A DNA stretch of 64,000 nt from Ascoidea rubescens DSM 1968 (lineage: Eukaryota; Ascomycota; Saccharomycetes; Ascoideales; Ascoideaceae). The notes under the pieces were generated by a model, which was given only the letters and a program-made list of their open reading frames with translations, made no database searches and was not told the DNA's origin. Each line of letters starts with the position of its first letter. Within the stretch, counting starts at the first letter, position 1. Of the stretch, positions 9,881-20,466 are shown in pieces. The translations under genes and the position numbers were made by a program. The stretch lies in NCBI RefSeq assembly GCF_001661345.1, contig NW_017962932.1:212490-276489 (forward strand). The letters are read 5' to 3'.

Positions 9881-10245
9881 GAAAAAAAAAACACTCAACC
9901 TTCGCTAAAAGTTAAAAAAACCAGTAGAAGATCCGGCTCATCCGGAATACGGCATTACACCACGGATATTACGTAATCCTGAAAGTGCTTTCAGCCGAGG
10001 CCCACGGGAATAGAGTTTAGTGTCTGGCACTGTCTTCAGAACACCAAGAATGGTCTGGCACATTGTTTGCACGTTGGCAGCAGCTCTGACCACAAACAGC
10101 CGCTGCACCATGATTTGCTGGATTCCCAACTGTAGCAGCTTTCTCTCTATCCACCTAGTGTCGCATCAATGTGAACTGAGCCCAAACGCGCACGTCTCTG
10201 GAGCGAGAGGTATGAAACACCATTCTAACGGGTCCGGTTTCCGCT

Positions 10246-10252
10246 TATATAA
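10246..10252 (+). promoter_or_regulatory. TATA box candidate
   Basis: TATATAA in the setting CCGCTTATATAAGCCG, about 870 bp before the ATG of the Zn2Cys6 gene. It is the best TATA match in this promoter, so it suggests a long leader, unless a nearer start site is used. Confidence 0.4.
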
Positions 10253-10719
10253 GCCGCCACTAGCGAGCACGTGCGCTTTTGCTTCTCTGCAGGGCCGTCC
10301 GAAGAGGAAGTGGGCACGGGAATGACGATAATCTCAGACACATTTGCGATATTTTCTGTCGGAGTGTGAATGCTGACAAGCAGGATTGCTCGTACTGTGA
10401 TTGGTGCAAGGTGAGAAGCGGGCCGAGTTGGGACGGAATCAGTGGCGTGACCGCGCACCGAGCAATGGAAGGACGGCGGAGGGACGGGGCGCGGGGCTCG
10501 CAACGCAGAAGAGATTCCTCCGCGGGTGTTTTTTTTTTCGTGCACACGAGCGAGGAGAAAACAGAGCGAAACGCGCGGGCGAGACGCAGACGACGGACGA
10601 GAAGACGAAGCAGGGAAAGACACCAAGAAACGACAATAAACAGAAGCAGAAGAAGATCACCTCGAGAGGAAACATCGAGAAGAACGTCCACAGCCTCAGC
10701 ACCTCGTTCTAGAGTTATA

Positions 10720-11040
10720 ATGATTCTGCTGCTCTGCTCCTAGAGACACTGCCCAACCCATCGTCCTGCTCTGCTCTGTACTGTTTCTCCCTTCCCCATC
10801 CCACAACGACCCAGCTCTAAGACCTGGCTGAACCTAATACTCCCAACAATAACACTCTTGCCCTGAGGCCAACTGCTCTGCTCTTGCTTCACCACCATTT
10901 GCTGCTGCTATCTCTCCAGCCCAGTGCCTGCTCTCTTCTTTCTGCTTCCTGTCTGTCTGCCTGTTGTCCTTCAAAGGATTGGAAAGTCAGATGGTTATTT
11001 TAAGCTTCTCTTGCAGATTACATTAATGGTAAAATTCTAA
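10720..11040 (+). promoter_or_regulatory. Cluster of short upstream ORFs
   Basis: Three short ORFs precede the main ATG at 11116: 10720-10743 (ATG ATT CTG CTG ... TAG, 7 residues), 10991-11026 (11 residues) and 11026-11040 (4 residues). The last two overlap by one base (TAATG). If they are in the mRNA they would reduce initiation at the main ATG unless reinitiation occurs. Whether the leader contains them is not known. Confidence 0.4.
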
Positions 11041-11115
11041 AAGAAAATTCAAAAAAAATTCAAAAAAAAAGTTTCCCTCTCTTCACTTCCCTTTTCTCTG
11101 ATTATTCAATAAATA

Positions 11116-14100
11116 ATGAGCCAAGTTAATTACAACAACATCAAACCAAAGATACTGCACATTCAACCAAATCACAACAACAATATCAACAGTAATATCA
11201 ACAATAATATCAATACTAATAACACCAACACTAACACTAACTGTATTGCTAGTAACAACATCAATAATAACCCTAGTAGTATCATTAATCCCAATACAAA
11301 TCCAAATTCAATTTCAAACAGTCAAAACATGAATCTAAATTCAAACTCGAACTCAAACCAGTTTAATCCCCCAATACTACCTAATAACCAACAACTCCTG
11401 AATAACTCAAAGAACATCAACACTATAAATAATCTCAATAACTTAAATAACTTAAACTTAAATAACTTGGGCAATAACATAAATCATCTACACAACAATT
11501 TAAATACCATAGGTAATTTCAATAAACAAAAAAGGAAAAGAGATTCTGATCAAATTCAAAATATACACCAAAACTTAAATCAAAACACCTCCAACATGAA
11601 CCAAAATCACTTTCAAAAATCGAAACAAAAACAAAAACCATCTTCTCTCATAAATAGCAACATCAACACCATCTCTCCAACCTCTTTATCCTCCCTATCC
11701 TCTCTCTCCTCTCTATCTTCAAAACCAACAAACATCGACATCAACTCCAACTCCAACCTACCTCTAAATCGCCAAATCATCAAACCAAAGCCTCCTCATC
11801 ATCCCTCTGGCCATCGTCCCGTAACCTCCTGTACCCACTGTAGACAACACAAAATAAAATGTAATGCCTCTGAAAAATACCCTGCTCCTTGCCAGAGATG
11901 TGAAAGAATGGGTCTTCACTGTGAAATTGATCCTCAGTTCAGACCAAGAAAGGGCTCTCAAATGCAGACTTTAAGAAACGAAGTCGATGAACTAAAAGCA
12001 AAAATAGAATTCCTACAAAGAAATGAGTCGATAATCGCTCAGGTCCTATCAAACAAATCCTCCTCTACAAATACTAACAACACCACCACAACATCAAATA
12101 ATATTCCCACAGATAATACTAATAATAATAATAACAACAATAACAATAACAATAACAATAACAATTACAATAATAATATTCATAACAATATTCAATCAAA
12201 CCCAATCAAACTCAATCACAATAATACCTCTCTACTACCCGTAATAGAAGAAGAAAATCCAATCAAAAAACTCATAAACTCCAATAATCCTCATCAAAAC
12301 ACAAACCAAATTAATAACACCACTACTAACTCTACCACCACTACCACTACCACCAGCATCTCAATTAACCCATCAGCTACTCCTTTCATTGCTAAAACTT
12401 ACTTGGAGAAAAACCCAAACTTATTAATCGATCGCACCTCAAACAGTAATTCCCCAATAACCTCCACTAATTCTCAAAACAATTCTTCCTCCTCAATAAT
12501 TCAAACTAATCCAAATGATAAATTGTCTTTAATAACTTCAAACTTAACCTCTTCTTCAATCACTTCCTCAATGACTAATAACACCCCCAATAATAATATA
12601 ATGAAATCTTCCATAACTGATAATGACCATGCTTCTCCAGAACTATTAAACGACTCAGCTCCTGCTAATAACGATGACAATAATGCTCTTCCTCCAAGTC
12701 TCCAACATGCAATCCTAGCCAGTAATCATTCTCCTGATTTCTCCTTGCACAGAACAACCAACGATTCAAGCCCCAATACTCCTATCAACATCATTTCCGA
12801 TTCTGCATCAAACAATATCTCCAATAACGACTCCTCCAATGATGCCTCCAATAATAATGAAAACAATTCCAAAATAAAAATTGAAAACTCTCCTCCTCCA
12901 ATAATAACTGCACCTCCAACTGAATTTAACCTTGGTGATGTTAGAATTCCCCTAGAAAAAGCAAACGAATTACACTCAAGATTTGTTAATCACTACTTGC
13001 CTTTCTTCCCAATTTTACACACAAATAATGCAATCGAATTATATACTCAATCACAATTGTTATTTTGGACCGTATGTTTAACCGCCTGCCTATCTGATCC
13101 AGAACCAACTCTATACAATAAATTGGCATCTTTAATTAAACAATTGGCAATAGAAACTTGCTGGATTAGAACTCCCAGATCAACTCACATTGTTCAGGCC
13201 TTATTAATACTAAGTTGTTGGCCACTACCAAATCAAAAAGTCCTTGATGACTGTTCATATAGATTTGTTGGTTTAGGCAGAAACTTGGCTTTCCAGTTAG
13301 GTTTACATAGGGGTAAATTTATTTCAGAGTTTTCAAGAACACAAGTTGCTCTACCAAATGCTGTTAAATGGAGAACAATGACTTGGTTAGGTGTTTTTTT
13401 TCATGAACAATTTTGGGCCTCGGTTTTAGGTTTACCTGCTTCATTACAAACTGATTTCTTAATTGAAAATGCTAGGTTAGATTATTCTTTACCCAAAAAT
13501 TTTAGATGTTTAATATGCTTGGCCATATTTCAAGCTAAATTGGCTAATGTTATGGGCTCTTCTGTAACAAGTCCCGATGGTTTAATGGAAGGTCCAAATA
13601 GAGCTGGCGCTTTAAACATTTTACAAAGAGAATTAGAAAGATTGATTTTTAAATTAAAAATTGATGATCCAATATCTGAAATATACCACTTGTATGTCAA
13701 ATTAATGATTTGCTGTTTTGCATTTTTACCCGAGACTCCAACCGAAGACCAAACAAAATACGTCACAATGGCCTATTTATCGGCTACAAGAATTATAACT
13801 ACTTTTTCTAAATTGGTCGAAAATAAGCAATTAAGCGAATACCCAATATATGTCAGACATGCTGTTACCTATTCTGCTTTCATGTTATTTAGGTTACATT
13901 TAACACCATTATTGCTTGACAAATATATTGACTCAGCGAGACAAAGTATTGTCACAGTTCACAGATTATTTAGAAATATGTTGGCAGCATGGAAAGATGT
14001 TAACAATGATATATCAAGAACTGCAAAAGTTTTGGAAAATCTAAATTATGTTATAATTACTCAACCTGAAATCTTCCTTGAAGGTGAAGGAATCATAGTT

Positions 14101-14920
14101 AAAATGAGATCTCATTTAACAAATTCGTTATTTTATGATTTAGTTTGGTGTGTCCATGAAGGTAAGAGAAGAGCGATAGCTAGTGAAAAAACCGAGCAAC
14201 TACATTTAGTAGAAAACAAAAAACCTGAAACTGAAATTGAAGATAAATCTAAAGACAAAGCTTCAAGTGATACTAAAACCGACAGTAATGATAAGAATAA
14301 AAGCGAAAACGAAAAATCAGACCAAGATAAAGATAAACCAAAAGATAAAAAAAATCAAAATAAAGATATAGATATTGAAGCTAATAAAAAACAGGACAAA
14401 TCATCAAGTAGTAATAAAGATGGGGAGAAAGCATCTGAAAAAAGCCATAAGGATTCACATTATAAAATTAATGCAATAATGCCAAATGGTCAAAAAAGAC
14501 CTATACCTTTGCCATTTTATAATCAAATCACCAAAGATAATTTTAAAACCATCACCACAACAACGCCAGGAGGTACAACAGTCACAACTTTAGTGCCAAC
14601 TCAATCAGCAATATCCAATGCCAAAGCTAGTGCAACTGCTGCTGGATTATCTGGACCAACTGAAATTAATGGTATACCATTGATATTGTTAGAAGCTACT
14701 GGTAGTGTTGAAAAGGTTAAACATCATCATGAAGGTGTCAAAAAACAGAAACTTAATGACAACATGAGTAAATCCATACAACACAATAATATTAGTAGTC
14801 ATGGTAATAGCAATCCAAAACTTAATAATAGCATAATTGGACCAAATTCACATAACCCACAAAGTTCACCAAATTCACATATGGTTAATATGGACCACCA
14901 CCATCACCATCACCATCATC

Positions 14921-14971
<51 letters not shown>

Positions 14972-15553
14972 TTGATAATAATAATATTAATATTAATAAC
15001 AATAGTGACATAATTAATAAAAGCAAGCAAAACAATAACAATAATAATAAAAATATTAATTCAATTAATTCAATATCAACAAATCAAATTAATATTGGAA
15101 ACAATAACTACAATAAAGATACTAATATGGGCGATAATACCAATAAAAATATAAACATTAATGCCATGTCTAATATATTGACTGTACCAAATACTAATAA
15201 TATACCTAATAATAATATACCTGATAATAATATACCTAATAATAATGCATTGAATATAAATAGTATGAACAGTATGGGTAACATGTCTAATATTAACAAT
15301 AAAAATGCAAGAAATTCAATGAATAATATGAATCAAATGGGCAATCCTAATAATAACAGTAACAATAATAACAATAAAAATAATAATTGGAACTTTAATA
15401 ATAAGTCTATACCAACAATTCCTCCAAATAACAGTCCAGTTTTAAGCGCACAAGCAATGAATCATAATGGCAGTTTAAATAATATGAACAGTATAAAGAA
15501 TAGTATGATTAATAACATTAGTAATAACATTAGTAATAACATGAATAATTACA

Positions 15554-15589
<36 letters not shown>

Positions 15590-16149
15590 GCGTTATAAAT
15601 ACTAATATTTTACCGCACCACCATCAAACCAATAATTCTAATATAAGTTCTATTTCTATATCTAGTGACAATCAAATGACAAGATTTAACGGTACTAGTG
15701 GGAACAGTGTAAATAATAATTTTAGTGTTCTTAATGCGTTTATTGGAAATAATAGTCAACAATCAACACCTATGGCTAATAGCTATTCAACAAATAGCAA
15801 CGCAAGTAATTTCCATAATTCATACCGTGGTGCTAATAATTGTAACAGCAATAATAATAACAATACTAATAATAGCAATAATTTGAATCCCATTAATATG
15901 ACATCGCAAGGAGGCACACCAAACTCTGTTGGTAATGGAATGAATATAATGACACCACATCATAACCAATATCAACAACAAATGCAACAGCTGCAACTGC
16001 AACAGATAATTGGCGGTAACAATAATAACAACAACATAGAAACAGATTTTCAATTTGATAATTTTTTTCAAAATCAAAACTTCGATTGGATGGAAGGAAC
16101 AGATGATTTTTTAGGATGGCTAGATATGAACATGAAACCCGAATTTTGA
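11116..16149 (+). CDS. Zn(II)2Cys6 transcription factor, LEU3-like, extremely Asn-rich
   Basis: 1677 residues from a clear ATG. The binuclear zinc cluster spans Cys239-Cys269 (CTHCRQHKIKC ... CQRCERMGLHC), followed by a short coiled-coil dimerisation element (LRNEVDELKAKIEFL). A fungal-specific transcription factor middle homology domain covers about residues 620-1010 (HSRFVNHYLPFFPILH ... LGLHRGKF ... VKWRTMTWLGVFFHEQ). The zinc cluster and domain order resemble the Leu3/War1 group, which respond to metabolites or weak acids, but I cannot assign the regulated pathway. Three Asn-rich blocks (residues 10-130, 320-560, 1230-1640) make it about twice the length of S. cerevisiae Leu3. A charged Lys/Glu/Asp segment and a His10 run are also present. 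The end, FDWMEGTDDFLGWLDMNM, is an acidic-hydrophobic stretch typical of an activation domain. Confidence 0.85.
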
Positions 16150-16576
16150 TTAATGTTTTTTAAATGACATAATAGTATATTAATTTGTTCACTCAAGAGT
16201 CTAAGAATTAAGTAATTCAGGAATCAAGAATTTAAGAATTTAATTGTTAATGGATTTTTTTTTTTACATTTTTTTTTTATTTTGTTATTTTTTATATATT
16301 TTCAGACTTTAATTTTTATTTACTATGATTTTTTTTCCTTATAATTTTTTTTGTTCATTTCATTTTGTTTAATTAATAATTTAATAGTTTAACAGTTTAG
16401 TTGGTTTTATTTATTCTTTTTAGTTTTTTTATGTATAATGCGCATTTACTCATTTACTTTAATATATAAGATTGTGATAAGAATATTTATTATGGCTATT
16501 TAGGGGAATAATAAAAGTTGGAGAAAAAAAGTAGAAAATACGATATTGAAAAATAATATTAACTAATTATTTTCAA
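16150..16576. other. Convergent 3' intergenic region
   Basis: AT-rich DNA between the ends of the Zn2Cys6 gene and PRX1, with many T-runs. It should contain both polyadenylation regions. Nothing else was seen. Confidence 0.6.
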
Positions 16577-17359
16577 TTATTCTTTTAAATTGGTGTAACG
16601 TAAATAAGGTTTGACAGCTGTGAAATCACCAAATTTCTTTTTAGCATCAGCATCAGATAAAGTTGGAGGAATAATAACTTTTTGACCCTTTTGCCAATTG
16701 ACAGGAGTGGCCACGCCAAATTTGTCAGTTGTTTGCAAGGCTTCAAGAGCTCTTAAAACCTCGGAAGTGTTTCTACCAACGGATGGTGGATAGGTTATAA
16801 TGGCTCTAATTTTCTTTGAGGGATCAATTATGTAAACTGATCTAATTGTTTGGACGATTGTGTTGGTTGGCAAATTTTCGAAAGATTCTTGGTCAATCAT
16901 GTTATAAACATACGAAATCTTTTTATCCGAATCATCAATAATTGGGAATTGGAATTTTTTCTTTGAGATTTCTTCTAAATCCTTGATCCATTCCAAGTGA
17001 CTTTTAACGTCGTCGGTGGATAAAGCAATCAACTTTGCATTTTTTTCGCCAAATTGCGAGAGTAGTGAGTTGAATTCGTTCAATTCAGTTGTGCAAACTG
17101 GCGTGAAATCAGCCGGATGAGAAAACAAAATGACCCAAGAATTGGACTTAGTAATAAAGTCGTGGAAATCAATTGCGCCTTCATTAGTAGTAGCGTTAAA
17201 ATTTGGTGCAATTGAGTTAATACGAATAATCGGAGGATCTTTTGTGAAGTCAAAAGAGGAATTAAATCTTCGAAAGGGGAGATATTGAGCTTGAACCGAG
17301 GAAACTCTTAACAATCTCGAGGCAGCTGGAGCAATCGAAGAGGATAGTCTAGATAACAT
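16577..17359 (-). CDS. PRX1: Mitochondrial 1-Cys peroxiredoxin
   Basis: 260 residues. The ATG at 17359 (MLSRLSSSIAPAASRLLR) is preferred over the TTG-initiated extension because it opens directly into a basic, Ser/Ala-rich mitochondrial presequence. The Prx6-type core shows APNFNATTNEGAIDFHDF, then SHPADFTPVCTTEL, where the Cys (about residue 89) is the peroxidatic cysteine. KLIALSTDDVKSHLEW and GRNTSEVLRALEALQ follow. The long C-terminal arm (VNWQKGQKVIIPP) is typical of the 1-Cys class. The enzyme reduces peroxides in the matrix using glutathione/thioredoxin systems. The promoter is shared with the divergent C2H2 gene. Confidence 0.95.
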   Translation of the reverse strand: MLSRLSSSIAPAASRLLRVSSVQAQYLPFRRFNSSFDFTKDPPIIRINSIAPNFNATTNEGAIDFHDFITKSNSWVILFSHPADFTPVCTTELNEFNSLLSQFGEKNAKLIALSTDDVKSHLEWIKDLEEISKKKFQFPIIDDSDKKISYVYNMIDQESFENLPTNTIVQTIRSVYIIDPSKKIRAIITYPPSVGRNTSEVLRALEALQTTDKFGVATPVNWQKGQKVIIPPTLSDADAKKKFGDFTAVKPYLRYTNLKE

Positions 17360-18061
17360 CGCAACAAAAATACAGACCAAAAAAAAGAAGAGAACAGCAG
17401 GAATTGAGTGAATTTAAGCACAAAAAATAAAAAAGTGCGATCAAAGAGCTAAAGTCACATCAAAGAGTGAGCTCTATTTATATTCTGTTGATATTGGGGA
17501 AGTGGATCAAATCATCATCGAAATCAGGAAAATCGCAACTGCACGTGATATTATTTACCACTGTTGAGGATTCAATGCACATACAGCAGGGAATAACAGC
17601 GTACTACATACAAGCGCGTGTAATCACTTTTGCAGGCATTGCATATTTTTCTGCAATGTTATACATGTACATGTGCATGCACGTGATAACAAAGTCTTTT
17701 GGTTCCGTCTGAATTCTGATCAGTTCCGACCAAATTCCGGGAAAGGGTGAAAAATGAAAAATGAAAAATAATTTTAAAGTGAAAAAATTTTGGTGCAGGA
17801 AAAAAAATTTTGAGAGTGGGTTTTTATTGGTTTGTTTATCTTTTCACAACAAAATAAGTTTTAAAAAATAAAAATAAAAGTAAAAATAACATAAATCTAT
17901 ACCAAATATTCTGAGCAGAATACTCAATAAGATTTGTAATATTAATAATACCTACTCTGATTATTCTAGTATCTATCTGCTCTACTCTTTACTTGTCATT
18001 GCTCTAGTGTTATTTACTGTTTACTGTTATTGTTTATGTTTCCACTCCTATAATCTATAAT
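17360..18061. promoter_or_regulatory. Divergent promoter, PRX1 / C2H2 gene
   Basis: 700 bp between two divergent starts. Two E-boxes, CACGTG at 17542-17547 and 17680-17685, are both followed by ATA/AT in the form GCACGTGAT, which fits Cbf1-type or other bHLH binding. The stretch ATACATGTACATGTGCATGCACGT near 17661-17684 is a run of near-palindromic ATG/CAT units. No TATA box was picked with confidence. Confidence 0.45.
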
Positions 18062-19396
18062 ATGACGTTATACTCTCAGAATTTAAATCCTTCCAGCATC
18101 AACATGAACATGAACATCAATATGAACATCAACATTGATTCTCCAGCTGCCTCTTCTGCCTCTGCTGCTGCTGCTTCCTCTGTAGCAAAGTCTGGCAACA
18201 GCTCAATTATTCCTTCCTCCCTACCTGCAAATCTTCACCTCAATGGTACTGCGCAGTCCTTTTTAACCAGCAGCATTCTCAACAATAATGGCAGCACAAA
18301 CACCACAACAAACACACACACTGTCAGTAATCTCAACAACAGCAGCCACCACAGATTGAACAGCTCTCTCGGCAAGAGCAACCATCTTAATGCCAACCAC
18401 TCCTACCTCAATAACCATATTCATAACCACAACCCACCTAAAAGACGATCCTCTACTACTTCTCCCTATGCTATTCCAGCAAAACCAAGGGCAAACTCCT
18501 CATCTCTACCTTACTCTCTTCCTCCCTTGCGCCATTTGAATAACAGCTCAAATAGCATTAACAGCAACAACCCATTTTCTAGCGAGTATAAAATAGACAC
18601 TAGCAATAGCATCAACAGCAATCCTCCTCTATTGACAAGGGAGTTTGTTATTAGAAGAATTTCAGAGGGTGAATCTGGCAGGTTAAAACATGATATCAAA
18701 TGCGAGGCCTGTGGAAAGGGTTATAAACATATATCGAGTTTAGCTAAACATCTATGGGAACATACTCCTGAATGGAACTATACTAAAAAATTATTAATTT
18801 CAAAACATCAACAAGTCCAGTTATTAGAAGCTGCTAGTATATTGGTTTCGATGAATGAAAAATTTCCTCCAAATAAACCTTTAAAGAGTAAATTATCTCA
18901 ACAGCCATCAAATGACAATAGCGATAAAGATATTAACATGGAGGTTGACAGCAACAATACTATCAATAATAATAATAATAATAATAATGATAATAATAAT
19001 AGTATGAAAAATAATCTCAAAAATAATCCTAATAACAATCCTAATAAAAACCTTAATAATGAAAATTTTATATTGAAAAATGAAATTGAATATGAAAATT
19101 TAAATAATATCAATAATTCAAATAAATTTACAACTTATTTAGACAATGATAAAAATAATAACGGTTTTATTAACAAAACAAATGCTAATACTATTAAAAA
19201 TTTTAATACCAACAACACCAAAAATATCAATAGTAATAATATAAATAACAATAATAAATTAAGAAGATTATCAATAGACTCAAATTTGACTTCATTGTCC
19301 TCTAGTTACAGAAATGATAATATAAATAAAAATAGTTTTAATGATTTAGATGATGAATATGAAGACAAGTATTTACTTCGTGATATTAATAACTGA
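18062..19396 (+). CDS. C2H2 zinc-finger protein, conserved fungal type
   Basis: 444 residues from an ATG. One canonical finger (CEACGKGYKHISSLAKHLWEH) lies at about residues 214-234. It is followed by a conserved block (EWNYTKKLLISKHQQVQLLEAASILV) and preceded by RRISEGESGRLKHDIK. I recall this finger plus downstream block as widely conserved across ascomycetes, including filamentous species, so the domain is probably functional, likely DNA-binding and nuclear. I cannot give a gene name or target. The N-terminal 170 residues are Ser/Asn-rich with a Pro/Arg patch (PPKRRSST). The C-terminal 150 residues are mostly Asn. Confidence 0.75.
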   Translation: MTLYSQNLNPSSINMNMNINMNINIDSPAASSASAAAASSVAKSGNSSIIPSSLPANLHLNGTAQSFLTSSILNNNGSTNTTTNTHTVSNLNNSSHHRLNSSLGKSNHLNANHSYLNNHIHNHNPPKRRSSTTSPYAIPAKPRANSSSLPYSLPPLRHLNNSSNSINSNNPFSSEYKIDTSNSINSNPPLLTREFVIRRISEGESGRLKHDIKCEACGKGYKHISSLAKHLWEHTPEWNYTKKLLISKHQQVQLLEAASILVSMNEKFPPNKPLKSKLSQQPSNDNSDKDINMEVDSNNTINNNNNNNNDNNNSMKNNLKNNPNNNPNKNLNNENFILKNEIEYENLNNINNSNKFTTYLDNDKNNNGFINKTNANTIKNFNTNNTKNINSNNINNNNKLRRLSIDSNLTSLSSSYRNDNINKNSFNDLDDEYEDKYLLRDINN

Positions 19397-20466
19397 TAAT
19401 TAACACTAAACACCTAGTACTTAATACTTAATACTCAACACTTGATAATTATTAAACTAACAGAATAAATTATGTGTATATCTGATGATTTCATTTTTTC
19501 TCATTTATTTTCTAATCCGTATTTTTTTATCAAACATAATAATCATTTCGTTAAATTGGTTTTAATTCATTTGCTTTCTTTTAGTTCAATATAAAAAATC
19601 AAACAAAAAAAATAAAAAATTAAGTAAAAACAATTATGAAATTTACTATTTTTCAATACTATTTTTACAATATCCAATATCATTTCACAATGCCATCTCA
19701 CATTAGATTTAATTTTTTTATAAACAAATATTAAAGATAAACTAGAATCAAAATCAAAATTAAAATTAGAATTATAAAAATTGGAAAATTAAAAAATCAT
19801 TTAAGGTTATATTCAAAATTTCCTAAAATCTTATCAAAATGATTTGTTTTTTTTTGTTATTTTTTTTTTTTTGTTTGTTTATTTGTTTGTTTTCCTTTTT
19901 TTTTATTTAACTTAATAGAGAACTTGGCTTGTTAATTGTGTTATTTTCAAAGTTCTCTATTTTATTTTATGTTTTAAATTTTTTTGGTTTTAGTTTTTAG
20001 TTTTGATTTCATTTATTATATAGTATATTATAATAATGGGTTTTAAAGATAATCTTTTGATTTTACAATGAAATTTAATTCAATTTAATTCAATTTAATT
20101 CAATTTGATTCAATTCAGTTAATTAGAGATTAGAATAAACATAAACATCATTTAAAATGCAAACAAAAAACTATAAGCTATAAACTAAGAGCAATAAATT
20201 AAGAGCTATAAACTATTAAATTTCTGGTATTTAAGTATTAGTATAATGATAGAAATAATCATAAGGTTATGGTTAAGAATAAGAATAAAAATAAGAATAA
20301 GAATAAGATATTTTGTATTGTTCTGTGTTATATTATATTATACGATATTATATTATACGATATTATATCATATAATATCATACTATATCATATTATAATT
20401 TTTAATTGTCAATTGTTAATTATTAGTTATTAGTTATTAGTTATTAGTAATGAATCAAATCATTGA
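19397..20466. other. Convergent, AT-rich intergenic region with simple repeats
   Basis: About 1.07 kb between two converging genes. It contains a 12-bp perfect inverted repeat (19914-19925 / 19950-19961), tandem TTTAATTCAA units near 20068-20105, AATAAG repeats near 20274-20306, ATATTATATTATACG repeats near 20330-20400, and ATTAGTT repeats near 20420-20450. No coding or RNA gene was recognised. Confidence 0.6.
19914..19961. repeat. Perfect 12-bp inverted repeat, potential hairpin
   Basis: AATAGAGAACTT (19914-19925) is repeated inverted as AAGTTCTCTATT (19950-19961), with a 24-nt loop. It lies about 520 bp beyond the stop codon of the C2H2 gene and 500 bp beyond that of TPT1. It could fold in RNA from either strand. 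Its role is unknown. Confidence 0.6.

Larger units (their letters stand above)
9881..11115. promoter_or_regulatory. Divergent promoter and long leader of the Zn2Cys6 gene
   Basis: This 1.2-kb region separates the leftward LRR gene from the rightward regulator gene. It is strikingly GC-rich and purine-biased between about 10250 and 10720. It holds a TATA box at 10246-10252, a CACGTG at about 10269, CCGG-containing sites near 9932-9945 and 10232-10236, and a T10 run near 10530. If transcription starts near the TATA box, the leader would be about 800 nt with several upstream ATGs. Long overlapping ORFs on both strands here show no recognisable protein and look like composition artefacts. Confidence 0.5.

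Noticed and set aside
9932-9945. CCGGCTCATCCGG as a Leu3-type autoregulatory site
   Set aside because: Leu3 sites have CCGG-N2-CCGG spacing, whereas this has a 5-bp spacer, so it is noted but not called.
10225-10743. Several 87-154 codon ORFs on both strands in the GC-rich leader
   Set aside because: Arg/Ser/Leu-biased composition follows the purine-rich DNA, start codons are inconsistent, and no domain is seen.
17542-17685. Two CACGTGAT motifs resembling a CDEI centromere element
   Set aside because: No CDEIII-like sequence or ~80-bp pure AT core beside them; they are better explained as promoter E-boxes of PRX1.
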